From Streptomyces griseus (GTDB lineage: Bacteria > Actinomycetota > Actinomycetes > Streptomycetales > Streptomycetaceae), in the NCBI RefSeq assembly GCF_001715295.1, contig NZ_MDKB01000002.1, forward strand, positions 1,199,522 to 1,263,521: a DNA stretch of 64,000 nt, read 5' to 3'. The first letter of the stretch is position 1; the number at the start of each line of letters is the position of its first letter. Positions 7,854-16,133 of the stretch are shown here, in pieces. The notes beneath the pieces were generated by a model, which saw only the letters and a list, made by a program, of their open reading frames with translations, had not been told where the DNA came from and made no database searches. The position numbers and the translations under genes are program-made.

Positions 7854-9136
7854 CGGGCGGGACCCGCGGCCAGGACCACGACGAGGAGTCCCCGGCCGCC
7901 CGCCGGATACCGGAACAGCGCCCCGGTGGGGTGCCGGACACGGCCGGCGCTCCACCGGCGGGGCCCTGCGCGTCCCCGGAGGCCCCGCCGGCCCGTCCGA
8001 TGGCGGTCCCGGTGAGCGTGCCCCCACCGGTTCCGGTGCTGTCCCACCAGGTCCTCGCCTCCCTGCTCGGCGCCTGGGCGCTGGCCGCCTGCTCGGCGGA
8101 GGAGACGGCGGCGGTCGAGGAACACCTCACCTCGTGCGCGCCCTGCGCGGACGAGGCGCTGCGCCTGCGCGACGCGGTGGGGCTGCTGCACACCGACGGG
8201 AGCCTGGACCTCGACCCGACGCTGCGCGACCGGGTGCTCGACGGCTGCCTGGGCCGCCGCCCGGCACGCATCCCGGTCCCCTCCTGGGCCGCCCCGTACG
8301 ACGCCGAGACCGCCAGGCTCGACGCGCTGCTGCGGGACATCGGCAACGCGGAGTGACATGCTCCGGTCCGGCTGAAGTGGTTCCAGGACGAGCGGCCGGT
8401 CCACCGCAGGACGACGGTGGCCGGGGTGATCGGCCACCTCATGACCGTCGACGGCCTGGTCTCCACGGCGCTGGGCCTGGACGACCCGCTCGGGAGCGGT
8501 GACAGGCCGCTGTCCCCGACCGCGCGGACCGAGAGCTGGTGGTCCTCCGCCGACCGGCCGCCCACCCGGGCCGTCCGGGAGCCGTGGCGGGACCAGAGCC
8601 ACACCCTCGTGCGCACGGTGTCGTTCGCCGGCCGGGGCGTCGCGGAGCTCTCCGTACCGTACGGGGACTTCGCCCTGCCGCTGCGGGACTCGCTCCTGGA
8701 GCGGGCCTTCGAGTGCTGGGTGCACGGCGGCGACATCGCGGACGCGGTGGACTATCCGTACGAGCCGCCCGCCGCCGCCCATCTCCACGGGATGATCGAC
8801 CTGGCGGTCAGGCTGCTGCCGGCCACCCTCGCCGGGCGCCGCCGCGCGGGCCTGGCAGGACCGGCCCGGGGGCTGGTGACCGCGGGGTCCCCGGGGCGTT
8901 CGCTGCACCTGGAGATCGAGGGGCGGGGCGGCGGGGACTGGTACATCGCGTTGGACTCACCGGCCGCCGTCGGCTCCCCGGGCCGTGCGGTGGCGCGGGT
9001 GGCGCTCGACGGTGTGGAGTTCTGCCGGCTGGTCGCCGGGCACGTCCCTCCGGAGGAGGCGGCGGCCGGGCAGGAGGGCGACCGGGAGGCCATCCGCGAG
9101 GTGCTGTTCGCGGCGGCCTCCCTCAGCAGGCTGTGA
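7850..9136 (+). pseudogene. zinc-finger anti-sigma / maleylpyruvate isomerase-like protein interrupted by an in-frame TGA
   Basis: The 5' part (7850-8356) encodes a Pro-rich leader and a zinc-binding anti-sigma domain with HLTSCAPC (HxxxCxxC), ending DALLRDIGNAE before TGA at 8354-8356. The same frame continues without shift: HAPVRLKWFQDERPVHRRTT, then VAGVIGHLMTVDGLV and an MDMPI C-terminal domain to the stop at 9136. Homologues as I recall them have Trp (TGG) exactly where TGA stands. So the gene looks like one 428-codon ORF with a single G-to-A nonsense change, a sequencing error, or a read-through site (TGA followed by C). The first 168 codons alone would still make the zinc-finger domain. 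A second start (GTG 8417) for the distal part is possible. Confidence 0.75.
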
Positions 9137-9170
9137 GCACGGGAGCCGTCCCCTCCCCGGTCACGCCCCC

Positions 9171-10073
9171 CTACGCGAAGACCACCGTGCGGCGGCCGTT
9201 GAGCAGGATGCGCCGCTCCGCGTGCCACTTCACCGCGCGGGCCAGGGCCTGGCACTCGACGTCGCGCCCGACGGCCACGAGCTGGTCCGGCGTGACGCCG
9301 TGCCCGACGCGCTCGACCTCCTGCTCGATGATCGGCCCCTCGTCGAGGTCGGCCGTCACGTAGTGCGCCGTCGCCCCGATCAGCTTCACGCCCCGCGCAT
9401 GGGCCTGGTGGTAGGGCTTCGCACCCTTGAAGCTCGGCAGGAAGGAGTGGTGGATGTTGATGATCCGGCCGCTGAGCTGCTTGCACAGGTCGTCGGAGAG
9501 CACCTGCATGTAGCGGGCCAGCACGACGAGTTCGACGTTCTCCCCGCGTACCAGCTCCAGGAGCTGCGCCTCGGCCTCCGGCTTGTTCTCCCGGGTGACG
9601 GGGATGTGCCGGAAGGGGATCCCGTACGAGGCGACGAGCTCGGCGAAGTCCGTGTGGTTGGAGACGACGGCCACGATCTCGACCGGCAGCGCGCCGATGC
9701 CGGACCGGAAGAGGAGGTCGTTGAGGCAGTGACCGAACCTGCTCACCATCAGCACGACCCGCATCCGGTCCGCCACCCGGTGCATCTGCCAGTCCATCCG
9801 GAAGGAGTCACCGATCGCGGCGAAGCTGGCCCGCAGTTTGTCCAGGCTGACCGGGGCCTCGGCCGAGAAGTGGACGCGCATGAAGAAGAGACCGGTGTCG
9901 TGGTCGCCGAACTGCTGGCTGTCCTCGATGTTGCAGCCGGTCATGAAGAGGTAGCTCGACACGGCGTGCACGATGCCCTGTTTGTCAGGGCACGAGAGGG
10001 TGAGGACGTACTGCTCGGCGGGGGCGTCCGAGGCAGCGGCGGGAACGGATTCAGCAGGCTGCGGCGCGGTCAT
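9171..10073 (-). CDS. purU: formyltetrahydrofolate deformylase
   Basis: PurU hydrolyses 10-formyl-THF to THF and formate, balancing one-carbon pools and supplying formate for purine synthesis. The 300-residue protein has an N-terminal ACT domain (YVLTLSCPDKQGIVHAVSSY) and a C-terminal formyltransferase domain. The latter has IVAVVSNHTDF, the catalytic NIHHSFLPSFKGAKPYHQA segment and IGATAHYVTADLDEGPII with the active-site Asp. The ATG at 10073 gives the family-typical N terminus; a GTG at 10091 would sit directly on GGAGG without spacing. It runs leftward behind the SCO4402-type gene with a 28-bp gap, so the two may be co-transcribed. Confidence 0.95.
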   Translation of the reverse strand: MTAPQPAESVPAAASDAPAEQYVLTLSCPDKQGIVHAVSSYLFMTGCNIEDSQQFGDHDTGLFFMRVHFSAEAPVSLDKLRASFAAIGDSFRMDWQMHRVADRMRVVLMVSRFGHCLNDLLFRSGIGALPVEIVAVVSNHTDFAELVASYGIPFRHIPVTRENKPEAEAQLLELVRGENVELVVLARYMQVLSDDLCKQLSGRIINIHHSFLPSFKGAKPYHQAHARGVKLIGATAHYVTADLDEGPIIEQEVERVGHGVTPDQLVAVGRDVECQALARAVKWHAERRILLNGRRTVVFA

Positions 10074-10101
10074 CCCCGTAGGGTGCCACACCCTCCGCAG
10101 G

Positions 10102-10599
10102 TCAGGCCGATCCGGTCATCATGCGGAGCACGTCCAGGGAGCGCGGCGGGATGTCCGGGTCCTCCGCGTCGTTGCCCGCGAGCATCACGTGGGCCTCTCG
10201 GGCGGCGAGGACCGCGTCCTGCCAGCCCGGGTGCTCCAGGTAGGCGGAGACGGGGGCGTCGGCACCGACCTGGTGCATGATGCGCAGCACCCGCAGGGCG
10301 GCGACGTCCACGAGGGCGGCCTCGGCGGAGTCACGGAAGATGGTGCCCACGTACTTCTCGGCGGACCAGTTGTCCAGCCAGGTGTCCTCGACCAGGCGGT
10401 ACACGGCGTCGGTGACGTCGCCGTAGCCTTCCTGGCCGGCCAGCCAGCACTGCTGGTGGAAGACGGGGTCGGAGAGCATGTGCAGCGCCGAGCGCACGTT
10501 GCTGCGCCAGCGCCACCACGGCATGTCGTTGAGCGGCATGCCGCCCATGGTGGAGGAGCGACGGCCGCGACGGGAAGAGTTCTCCGAACCTTGCTGCAC
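10102..10599 (-). CDS. conserved Streptomyces protein, SCO4402-like
   Basis: This 165-residue soluble protein contains MPLNDMPWWRWRSNVRSALH, then FHQQCWLAGQEGYGDVTDAV and DNWSAEKYVGTIFRDSAEAA, all of which I recall as highly conserved across Streptomyces in the SCO4402 family. No function is known to me and no catalytic motif is visible. The GTG start at 10599 is supported by TACGAT at 10608-10613 on the same strand, eight bases upstream, suggesting a leaderless mRNA. A start at the internal MGGMPLND is the alternative. Confidence 0.72.
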   Translation of the reverse strand: MQQGSENSSRRGRRSSTMGGMPLNDMPWWRWRSNVRSALHMLSDPVFHQQCWLAGQEGYGDVTDAVYRLVEDTWLDNWSAEKYVGTIFRDSAEAALVDVAALRVLRIMHQVGADAPVSAYLEHPGWQDAVLAAREAHVMLAGNDAEDPDIPPRSLDVLRMMTGSA

Positions 10600-10607
10600 G
10601 ATTGTCG

Positions 10608-10613
10608 ATCGTA
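10608..10613 (-). promoter_or_regulatory. candidate -10 box of a leaderless transcript
   Basis: On the minus strand TACGAT ends eight bases before the GTG at 10599, and there is no Shine-Dalgarno in the gap. Confidence 0.35.
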
Positions 10614-10716
10614 CGTTCCCCTACGCCGTGCGCACACCGGCCCCCGGAATTCACCCCCACGTCACTGAGCGTCGAACGGGGCACACAGTGGCGTTACCTC
10701 CCCGGCGCAAGAATTC

Positions 10717-11991
10717 ATGCTCATGACCGGACGGCGACGCCTCACCTCCCCCCGCCCCTACAGGCTCCTCACACGTGCGGCGGCGGTCGGCGCGCTGCTG
10801 TCCGGATGCGGTGTCCTCCCCGGGGCCGCGGAGGGCTCCAGGGAGCCCGTCACCGTCATGACCTGGGCCCCCGACACGACGGGTGCCGACTCGGTGAACA
10901 TGGCCGGCATGGCGGCCATGGCGCGGACGTACGCCGCCTGGATCAACGGACAGGGCGGGATCGACGGGCACGAGCTGCGCGTCCTCACGTGCAACGAGGG
11001 GGACACCCCGGTCGGCGCCTCGCGGTGCGCCCGGCGGGCGGTCGACGAGAACGTGGCCGCCGTCGTCGGCTCGTACAGCCGGCACGGGAGGGCGTTCCTG
11101 GCCCCGCTGGAGGCGGCCGGCATCCCGTACATCGGCGGTTACGGCGCTTCGGCCGACGAGTTGACCAGTTACCTCTCCTATCCCGTCAACGGCGGCCAGC
11201 CGGCGCTCGTCGCCGGCAACGGCGAGCAGCTGGCCTCCCGGTGCCACCGGGTGTCCCTGGTCCGGCCCGACTCGCTGGTCGGCGACAGCATGCCCGGCCT
11301 CCTGGACACCAGCCTCGGCCGGGCCGGCCTCCCCGCGTCCTACGACATCAGGGCGCCGGAGGAGGCCACCTCGTACGACTCCCAGGCGGCCGAGGCGCTC
11401 GCCCGGGCGGCCGGCGGCTGTGTGACGGCGGTGCTGGGCCAGGGGACGGAGACGTTCTTCGACTCGTTCCGCCGCCTCGAACCGGAAGGCAGCGAGGTGC
11501 GGATCTCGTCTGTGCTGGGCAGCATCGGGCAGCCGCTCGTCAACCGGACCGGCGGCCGGAACGGCCCGTTCGAGGGGGCGTACGTCACCGGCTGGTACCC
11601 GGACTCCGGGGACGCGCGCTGGGACGGGATGCGCGAGGTGATCAGCAGGTTCGCCTTCGGCGACAACCGCATCGACCCGGAGGACACGGGGGTGCAGACC
11701 ACCTGGATCGCGTACACCGTGCTCAAGGCGGTCATCGAGGCGATGGACCGGCCGGAGATCACCGCCGGCGGCATCAGCGTCAGCCTCAACCGGGGTACCG
11801 AGGTGGACACCGGCGGGCTCACCCCGGTCCTGCGCTGGCGCTTCCAGGACATGGTCGGCACGGCCGCGTACTCCCGCATCGTCAACGGGCGGGTGACGTT
11901 CCAGGTGGTGCGCGAGGGGCGGCTGGTCGCCGAGAAGCAGGGGTTCGTGGACGTCACGGAGACCCTGGTGGACGCCCGCCTCGACCGCTGA
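10717..11991 (+). CDS. lipoprotein, branched-chain amino-acid-type ABC substrate-binding protein
   Basis: This 424-residue type I periplasmic-binding-fold protein resembles LivJ-like receptors. A signal peptide with lipobox LLSGC (Cys near residue 32) anchors it to the membrane. GADSVNMAGMAAMARTYAAW and IDGHELRVLTCNEGDTPVGA with AAVVGSYSRHGRAFLAPLEA are typical of the ligand-binding lobe. No permease or ATPase gene is adjacent, so it is an orphan receptor; its ligand is unknown. ATG codons at 10717 and 10723 are both possible, and neither has a clear Shine-Dalgarno. After the stop, a 17-bp segment CCGCTGAGCGCCGCCGC is directly repeated. Confidence 0.82.
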   Translation: MLMTGRRRLTSPRPYRLLTRAAAVGALLSGCGVLPGAAEGSREPVTVMTWAPDTTGADSVNMAGMAAMARTYAAWINGQGGIDGHELRVLTCNEGDTPVGASRCARRAVDENVAAVVGSYSRHGRAFLAPLEAAGIPYIGGYGASADELTSYLSYPVNGGQPALVAGNGEQLASRCHRVSLVRPDSLVGDSMPGLLDTSLGRAGLPASYDIRAPEEATSYDSQAAEALARAAGGCVTAVLGQGTETFFDSFRRLEPEGSEVRISSVLGSIGQPLVNRTGGRNGPFEGAYVTGWYPDSGDARWDGMREVISRFAFGDNRIDPEDTGVQTTWIAYTVLKAVIEAMDRPEITAGGISVSLNRGTEVDTGGLTPVLRWRFQDMVGTAAYSRIVNGRVTFQVVREGRLVAEKQGFVDVTETLVDARLDR

Positions 11992-12126
11992 GCGCCGCCG
12001 CCTCGGCCGCTGAGCGCCGCCGCGCGGGGGGCCGCGGTGCCGGCGGCCCCCGTTCCGCCCGGGGCCGCCGTCCCCGGAGCGGGAGCCCGGGCGGCACGCC
12101 CCGGGCCGCGGTCGGGGCACCCCGCC

Positions 12127-13596
12127 TCAGAGCTGCTGCGGTGTCCTCTTCGTCAGCGCGTACTTCTCCGCGATCGCGTTCCAGAGACCGGAGGCCTCCT
12201 GCTTGGCCTGGGTGGCCTCGCCGCTCGCCGCGTCGGCCCTGGCCTTGGCGTCCGTGGACCGGGCCTTGCCGCCCTTGCACACCTTCTTCCCGTGCTTGGC
12301 CTGTCCCGCCCACGCGGCGTACTCGTCGTCGGCCTGGGCCGACGCCCGCCACGCCTTGGTCAGCGAGGACTTCAGCCCGGCGTTGTCGGGGAGCTGGTCC
12401 ACGGCGAGCCCGTCGAGCCGGGTCACCAGGTCACGGCGCTGCGCGGCCGCGCCCTTCAGGTCGGTGGCCGCCTGGTCGAGCGCCGTGCAGTTCTTGATCT
12501 TCTCCACGGCGCTGATGACGGCCGCACGGCTGTTGTTGCTGTCGGCGAGCAGCTTGTCGAGCGCCTCGGCCTGCGGCTTCGCGGGGTCGGCCGCCGCCTG
12601 CGTGGAGGGGTCGGCACCGGACGAACTCTGCGCGGCCACGGGCTGCTTGTCGTCCGACGAGCCCTCGTCACCTCCGCTCAGCAGGGCTCCCGCCCCGAGC
12701 CCGACGACGGCGCAGCCGACGACGACCGCGGCGATCAGCGGGATGTGCGCGGACCGTCGGCGCTGCGTCCCGGGCCCGTGGTCCTCGGGCTCCTGCACGC
12801 CCTGTACGCCCTGTACGCCCTGGAGACCCGACCCGTACGGCGGGGGCGTGGGCTGCGGCCGGCCGTGCGCACCCGGGTGCGGCTGGGGCTGCCGGCGCGC
12901 CGAGTCGACGTGCGGCATCTGCTGGGTGGCGCCCGCGGGCCCCTCCTCGCGGAAGAGGCTGTCGAACTCGGCGGGCGGCTGCCGGTCACCCGGGGTCCCG
13001 GGCCGGATGCCGTACGGCGCTCCGCCGGGCACCGGGGGTATGTACTGGGTCGCGTCGGCGTCGCCCGCCTGCACCGGTCCGCCCAGGTGCTGGGTGGCTT
13101 CCGCGGGGCGCTCGGGTGGCATGCCGGCCGGGCCGTGGCCACCGGGCACGGGGGCGATGTACTGCGTGGCGTCGGCGTCCCCGCCCGGCACCCCGGCCCC
13201 GGCCTCCGGCGGCAGCGACTGCCCGTACTGCTGGTACCGAGGGGAACCGGGCTGCTGCTGGTACTGCTGCTGGTACGGGTCCTGCCGCGGCGCGTAGGAC
13301 TGCTGCGCCGGATAGGGCTGCTGCGCGGGCTCGTACGGCCCGGGCTGCGGCGCGTACCCGCCGGGCGGCTGCTCGGGGGGCAGTTGCCCCGGGAGCGGGC
13401 CGGCCGGGTGCGCGGCCTGGGGACCCCAGGCATCACCCCACGGCTGCCCGCCCGCAGGGGCCGCCCCGTCGGGCGCCGGCCCTCCTGCGTGGCCGCCCGC
13501 GGCCCAGGCACCACCCTCCGCGGGCAGCACGACACCTTCGTGCGCGGGCCGTACAGCAGGGAGCTGCTGCTCGTCACCCTGTCCGCTCTGCGTCAC
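12127..13596 (-). CDS. proline/glutamine-rich single-pass membrane protein with repeated ATQ motifs
   Basis: This 489-residue protein has a long low-complexity cytoplasmic N-terminal half rich in Pro, Gln, Gly and Tyr, one membrane segment (IPLIAAVVVGCAVVGLGAGALL, near residue 300) and an external helical domain. The N-terminal half contains four ATQ motifs: two near-identical copies of DADATQYI.PVPGG, plus EATQHLGG and GATQQMP. It also has a QGVQGVQGVQ run. The external part has two Cys residues (KNCTAL and KVCKGG) that could form a disulfide. Such TQ-rich tails are candidate Ser/Thr-kinase targets (inference). The GTG start has AGGAG six bases upstream. No function is known. Confidence 0.7.
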   Translation of the reverse strand: MTQSGQGDEQQLPAVRPAHEGVVLPAEGGAWAAGGHAGGPAPDGAAPAGGQPWGDAWGPQAAHPAGPLPGQLPPEQPPGGYAPQPGPYEPAQQPYPAQQSYAPRQDPYQQQYQQQPGSPRYQQYGQSLPPEAGAGVPGGDADATQYIAPVPGGHGPAGMPPERPAEATQHLGGPVQAGDADATQYIPPVPGGAPYGIRPGTPGDRQPPAEFDSLFREEGPAGATQQMPHVDSARRQPQPHPGAHGRPQPTPPPYGSGLQGVQGVQGVQEPEDHGPGTQRRRSAHIPLIAAVVVGCAVVGLGAGALLSGGDEGSSDDKQPVAAQSSSGADPSTQAAADPAKPQAEALDKLLADSNNSRAAVISAVEKIKNCTALDQAATDLKGAAAQRRDLVTRLDGLAVDQLPDNAGLKSSLTKAWRASAQADDEYAAWAGQAKHGKKVCKGGKARSTDAKARADAASGEATQAKQEASGLWNAIAEKYALTKRTPQQL

Positions 13597-13753
13597 CGGG
13601 ACTCCTACGTGTCAACCTACGGAATCGTCGGCTCACGCTATCGGGTGGCTGCGGCCCTGCGCCAAGCGCCCGTGAGCACGCACCACCCCTTCACACCCGG
13701 GTGACCCGCGGCGGCCTTCCCGCGCTGCGCACGGGAGCGCGCCGGGTCGCAGG

Positions 13754-15136
13754 TCAGGCGGCCTGCAGTTCCAGCCGGGCACCGAACTCCCGTACCGCAG
13801 GCTCGTTCCCGTACGGCTGGAGGCGCTGCTGGAGGTCGTCGAGGTATTCGGAACCCCGGCTGGAGCGGACCGTGCTCAGCAGTTCCACGGCGCGCAGTCC
13901 CGTGTGGCACGCCTCCTCGACCTCGCGCTGCTGCACCTGAGCCGTGGCCAGCAGCACCAGGCCGATACCGCGGCGCCGGGTCCGGGAGTCCGGGAGGGCC
14001 GCCAACGCCTCCTTCGCCCGGCGCGCGGCCGGTTCCGCCTGCCCCAGGTCGCGGTGGCAGTGGGCGAGTTCGTCCGCGAGGTAGCCGGTGTCGAAGTGGG
14101 CGATCCAGGCCGGGTCGTCCCCGGTGTCCGGGTCGGTGCGGTCCAGGGCCGCCGTCGCCCGGGCGGCCACGACCTGGAAGGTGCGAGCGTCTCCCATGAG
14201 GGCGTGGCCCCGGGCCTCCGCGGCGTGGAACATGGCCTCCGCGCGCGGGGTCACCCGGCCTCGGGTGCCCTCCTGCGCGGCCCGCGCCAGCTGGGCGATC
14301 TCCCGCGGGTTGCCCAGCTGCGCGGCGAGGTGGCTCATCGACGCCGCCAGGACGTAGCCCCCGTAGGCCCGGTCGCCCGCCGCCTGGGCGAGGCGCAGCG
14401 CCTGGATGTAGTACCGCTGGGCCAGCCCCGGCTGGCCCGTGTCGACGGCCATGTACCCGGCGAGTTCGGTGAGCCGGGCGACCGCGCCGAACAGCTGCCG
14501 GCCGACCGATTCCCGGTACGCCCCCGAAAGGAGCCCGGACACCACGCTGTTGAGGTAGTGCACGAGGACGGGCCGCACGTGTCCGCTGCCGAACCGGTGG
14601 TCCAGGTCGACGAGCGCGGCGGTCATCGCCCGCACCGCCTCCACGTCCGGCATGCCGACCCTGGCCCCCGCCGTGCGCGCCACCTGCGGGTCGGGCCCCG
14701 TGATCAGCCAGTCACGGCTGGGCTCGACCATGGCGGAGGCGGCGACCGCCGACCCCGCCAGCAGGTCGCGGCGGCCCACGTCGCTGCGCCACAGCTCGGA
14801 GACCTGCTCGATCGCGCCGAGCAGGGTGGGGGCGAACCGCAGGCCCACGCCGGAGGCCAGGTTCTTCCCGTCGGCCATCCCGATCTCGTCGATCGTGACC
14901 GTACGTCCGAGCTTGCGGCCGAGCGCCTCGGCGATGATCCCCGGTGCTCTGCCGCGTGGTTGCTGTCCACGCAGCCAACGGGCCACGGAGGTCTTGTCGT
15001 AACGGAGGTCGAGTCCGCGCTCGGTGCCGACCATGTTGACGCGGCGGGCGAGACCCGCGTTGGAACAGGCCGCCTCCTGGATGAGCGTCTGGAGCCGTTC
15101 GTTCGGCTGGCGGGCGACGAGAGGCCTGGCTGCCAT
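13754..15136 (-). CDS. Streptomyces regulator with N-terminal DNA-binding-like region and TPR-type repeats
   Basis: This 460-residue protein begins MAARPLVARQPNERLQTLIQ. It has an XRE-like N-terminal region (CSNAGLARRVNMVG, then YDKTSVARWLRGQQPRGRAP) followed by a long helical array with AGYMAVDTGQPGLAQRYYIQ and YLADELAHCHRDLGQAEPAA, which read as tetratricopeptide-like repeats. This is the architecture of the pleiotropic Streptomyces regulators related to NsdA and similar proteins that influence development and antibiotic production. The start at 15136 has AGGGGGA upstream. It is divergent from the primase-polymerase gene across 280 bp. Confidence 0.78.
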   Translation of the reverse strand: MAARPLVARQPNERLQTLIQEAACSNAGLARRVNMVGTERGLDLRYDKTSVARWLRGQQPRGRAPGIIAEALGRKLGRTVTIDEIGMADGKNLASGVGLRFAPTLLGAIEQVSELWRSDVGRRDLLAGSAVAASAMVEPSRDWLITGPDPQVARTAGARVGMPDVEAVRAMTAALVDLDHRFGSGHVRPVLVHYLNSVVSGLLSGAYRESVGRQLFGAVARLTELAGYMAVDTGQPGLAQRYYIQALRLAQAAGDRAYGGYVLAASMSHLAAQLGNPREIAQLARAAQEGTRGRVTPRAEAMFHAAEARGHALMGDARTFQVVAARATAALDRTDPDTGDDPAWIAHFDTGYLADELAHCHRDLGQAEPAARRAKEALAALPDSRTRRRGIGLVLLATAQVQQREVEEACHTGLRAVELLSTVRSSRGSEYLDDLQQRLQPYGNEPAVREFGARLELQAA

Positions 15137-15416
15137 ATTTCCCCCTGGGACCGCAGTGACCGGTGAAGGGATCACTGCCCGGCACAAACACAAGAAATGC
15201 GCACATTCATCTTCATCGGGTACAGCGCTGCCCTGCGGGCACGGGCCCGCGACGGGCGTCCTGACACAGTCCTGCAAGTGGTTACCCGCACATCGGCGAC
15301 CTGCCGCATGCGCGCCCCCGTCCATGCACCTGTGCGCCCCGTGTGCGGGACCGCTCCGTCGTGACGGTCTGTCGGAACGCCCGTAACCCCTGTGTGCGAC
15401 CGTAGTTGAGCTGTGC

Positions 15417-16094
15417 GTGGAAGAGGTCATCGGAGTGACGGAAGCCGTGCGGGTGCCCCGGCAACGGGGAGAACAGTTGCCCGACGCGGCGGCGTGGTAC
15501 GCACAGGAGGCGCGGTGGGACGTGTTTCCCGGCACCTGGCTCGAGAGCGTGGACGGAACGGAGCGCTGCTCGTGCCGTGACGCCGGCTGCACCTCCCCCG
15601 GTGCCCACCCCACGGGGCCCGGCTGGGCGGGGCAGGCGACCGGCAGTGCCGCGGCGGCCCGCCGGATGTGGTCCGCGCAGCCCGGTTCCTCGGTCCTGCT
15701 GCCGGCGGGCCGCGCCTTCGACGCGCTCGACGTCCCGGAGTCCGCGGGCTTCCTGGCTCTGGCCCGGATCGAGCGGATGGGGCTCGCGCCCGGGCCGGTG
15801 ACACGCACCCCCGACCGCCGGACGGTCTTCTTCGTCCTGCCGGGCGCCGTCGCCGCGTGCCCGGGCCTCGTGCGCCGCTGGGGGTGGGACCCCACGGCGA
15901 TCGACCTGGTGGGCCGCGGTGAGGGCCATTACGTGGCCGCTCCGCCGACCCGTGTCGGCGGGCGCGGGGCCGTGCAGTGGGTCCGCCGGCCCGGCCGCGC
16001 CGGCCACCGGCTGCCGGAGGCGGAGAGCCTGATCGGTCCGCTCGCCTACGCCTGCGCACGGGAGGCGGCCGACGCCCGGGCCCGCGTTTCGTAG
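15417..16094 (+). CDS. stand-alone bifunctional primase/polymerase (Prim-Pol) domain protein
   Basis: This 225-residue protein has the Prim-Pol fold seen in actinobacterial proteins: AAWYAQEARWDVFPGTWLES, a CSCRDAGCTSPGAHPTGPGW zinc/Cys segment, SVLLPAGRAFDALDVPESAG and the C-terminal DPTAIDLVGRGEGHYVAAPP. Replicative Prim-Pols carry a helicase domain; this one does not, so its role is unclear and may not be DNA synthesis. The GTG at 15417 gives MEEVIGVTEA, similar to homologues I remember; a GTG at 15435 behind AAGAGG is the alternative. The stop codon at 16092-16094 overlaps the -10-like box of the ABC genes. Confidence 0.75.
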   Translation: MEEVIGVTEAVRVPRQRGEQLPDAAAWYAQEARWDVFPGTWLESVDGTERCSCRDAGCTSPGAHPTGPGWAGQATGSAAAARRMWSAQPGSSVLLPAGRAFDALDVPESAGFLALARIERMGLAPGPVTRTPDRRTVFFVLPGAVAACPGLVRRWGWDPTAIDLVGRGEGHYVAAPPTRVGGRGAVQWVRRPGRAGHRLPEAESLIGPLAYACAREAADARARVS

Positions 16095-16097
16095 GGT
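16092..16097 (+). promoter_or_regulatory. candidate -10 box for the ABC exporter genes
   Basis: TAGGGT fits TANNNT, overlaps the primase stop codon and is immediately followed by a perfect palindrome. This would place the transcription start inside that palindrome. Confidence 0.35.
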
Positions 16098-16120
16098 GGT
16101 CCCCACACGTGGGGACCACC
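16095..16120. promoter_or_regulatory. perfect 12-bp inverted repeat, candidate repressor operator
   Basis: The left arm is GGTGGTCCCCAC and the right arm is its exact complement, with AC between. It lies directly after the primase stop and 13 bp before the ABC ATPase start. It overlaps the predicted promoter, so a dimeric repressor bound here would block the exporter genes. A terminator hairpin is the alternative, but there is no U tract and the RBS follows at once. Confidence 0.6.
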
Positions 16121-16133
16121 GAAAGGCAGTGTC

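Noticed and set aside
9171..10091. GTG at 10091 as start of purU
   Set aside because: The GGAGG touches the GTG without spacing, and the extra residues WHPTG are not typical of the family; ATG at 10073 is preferred.
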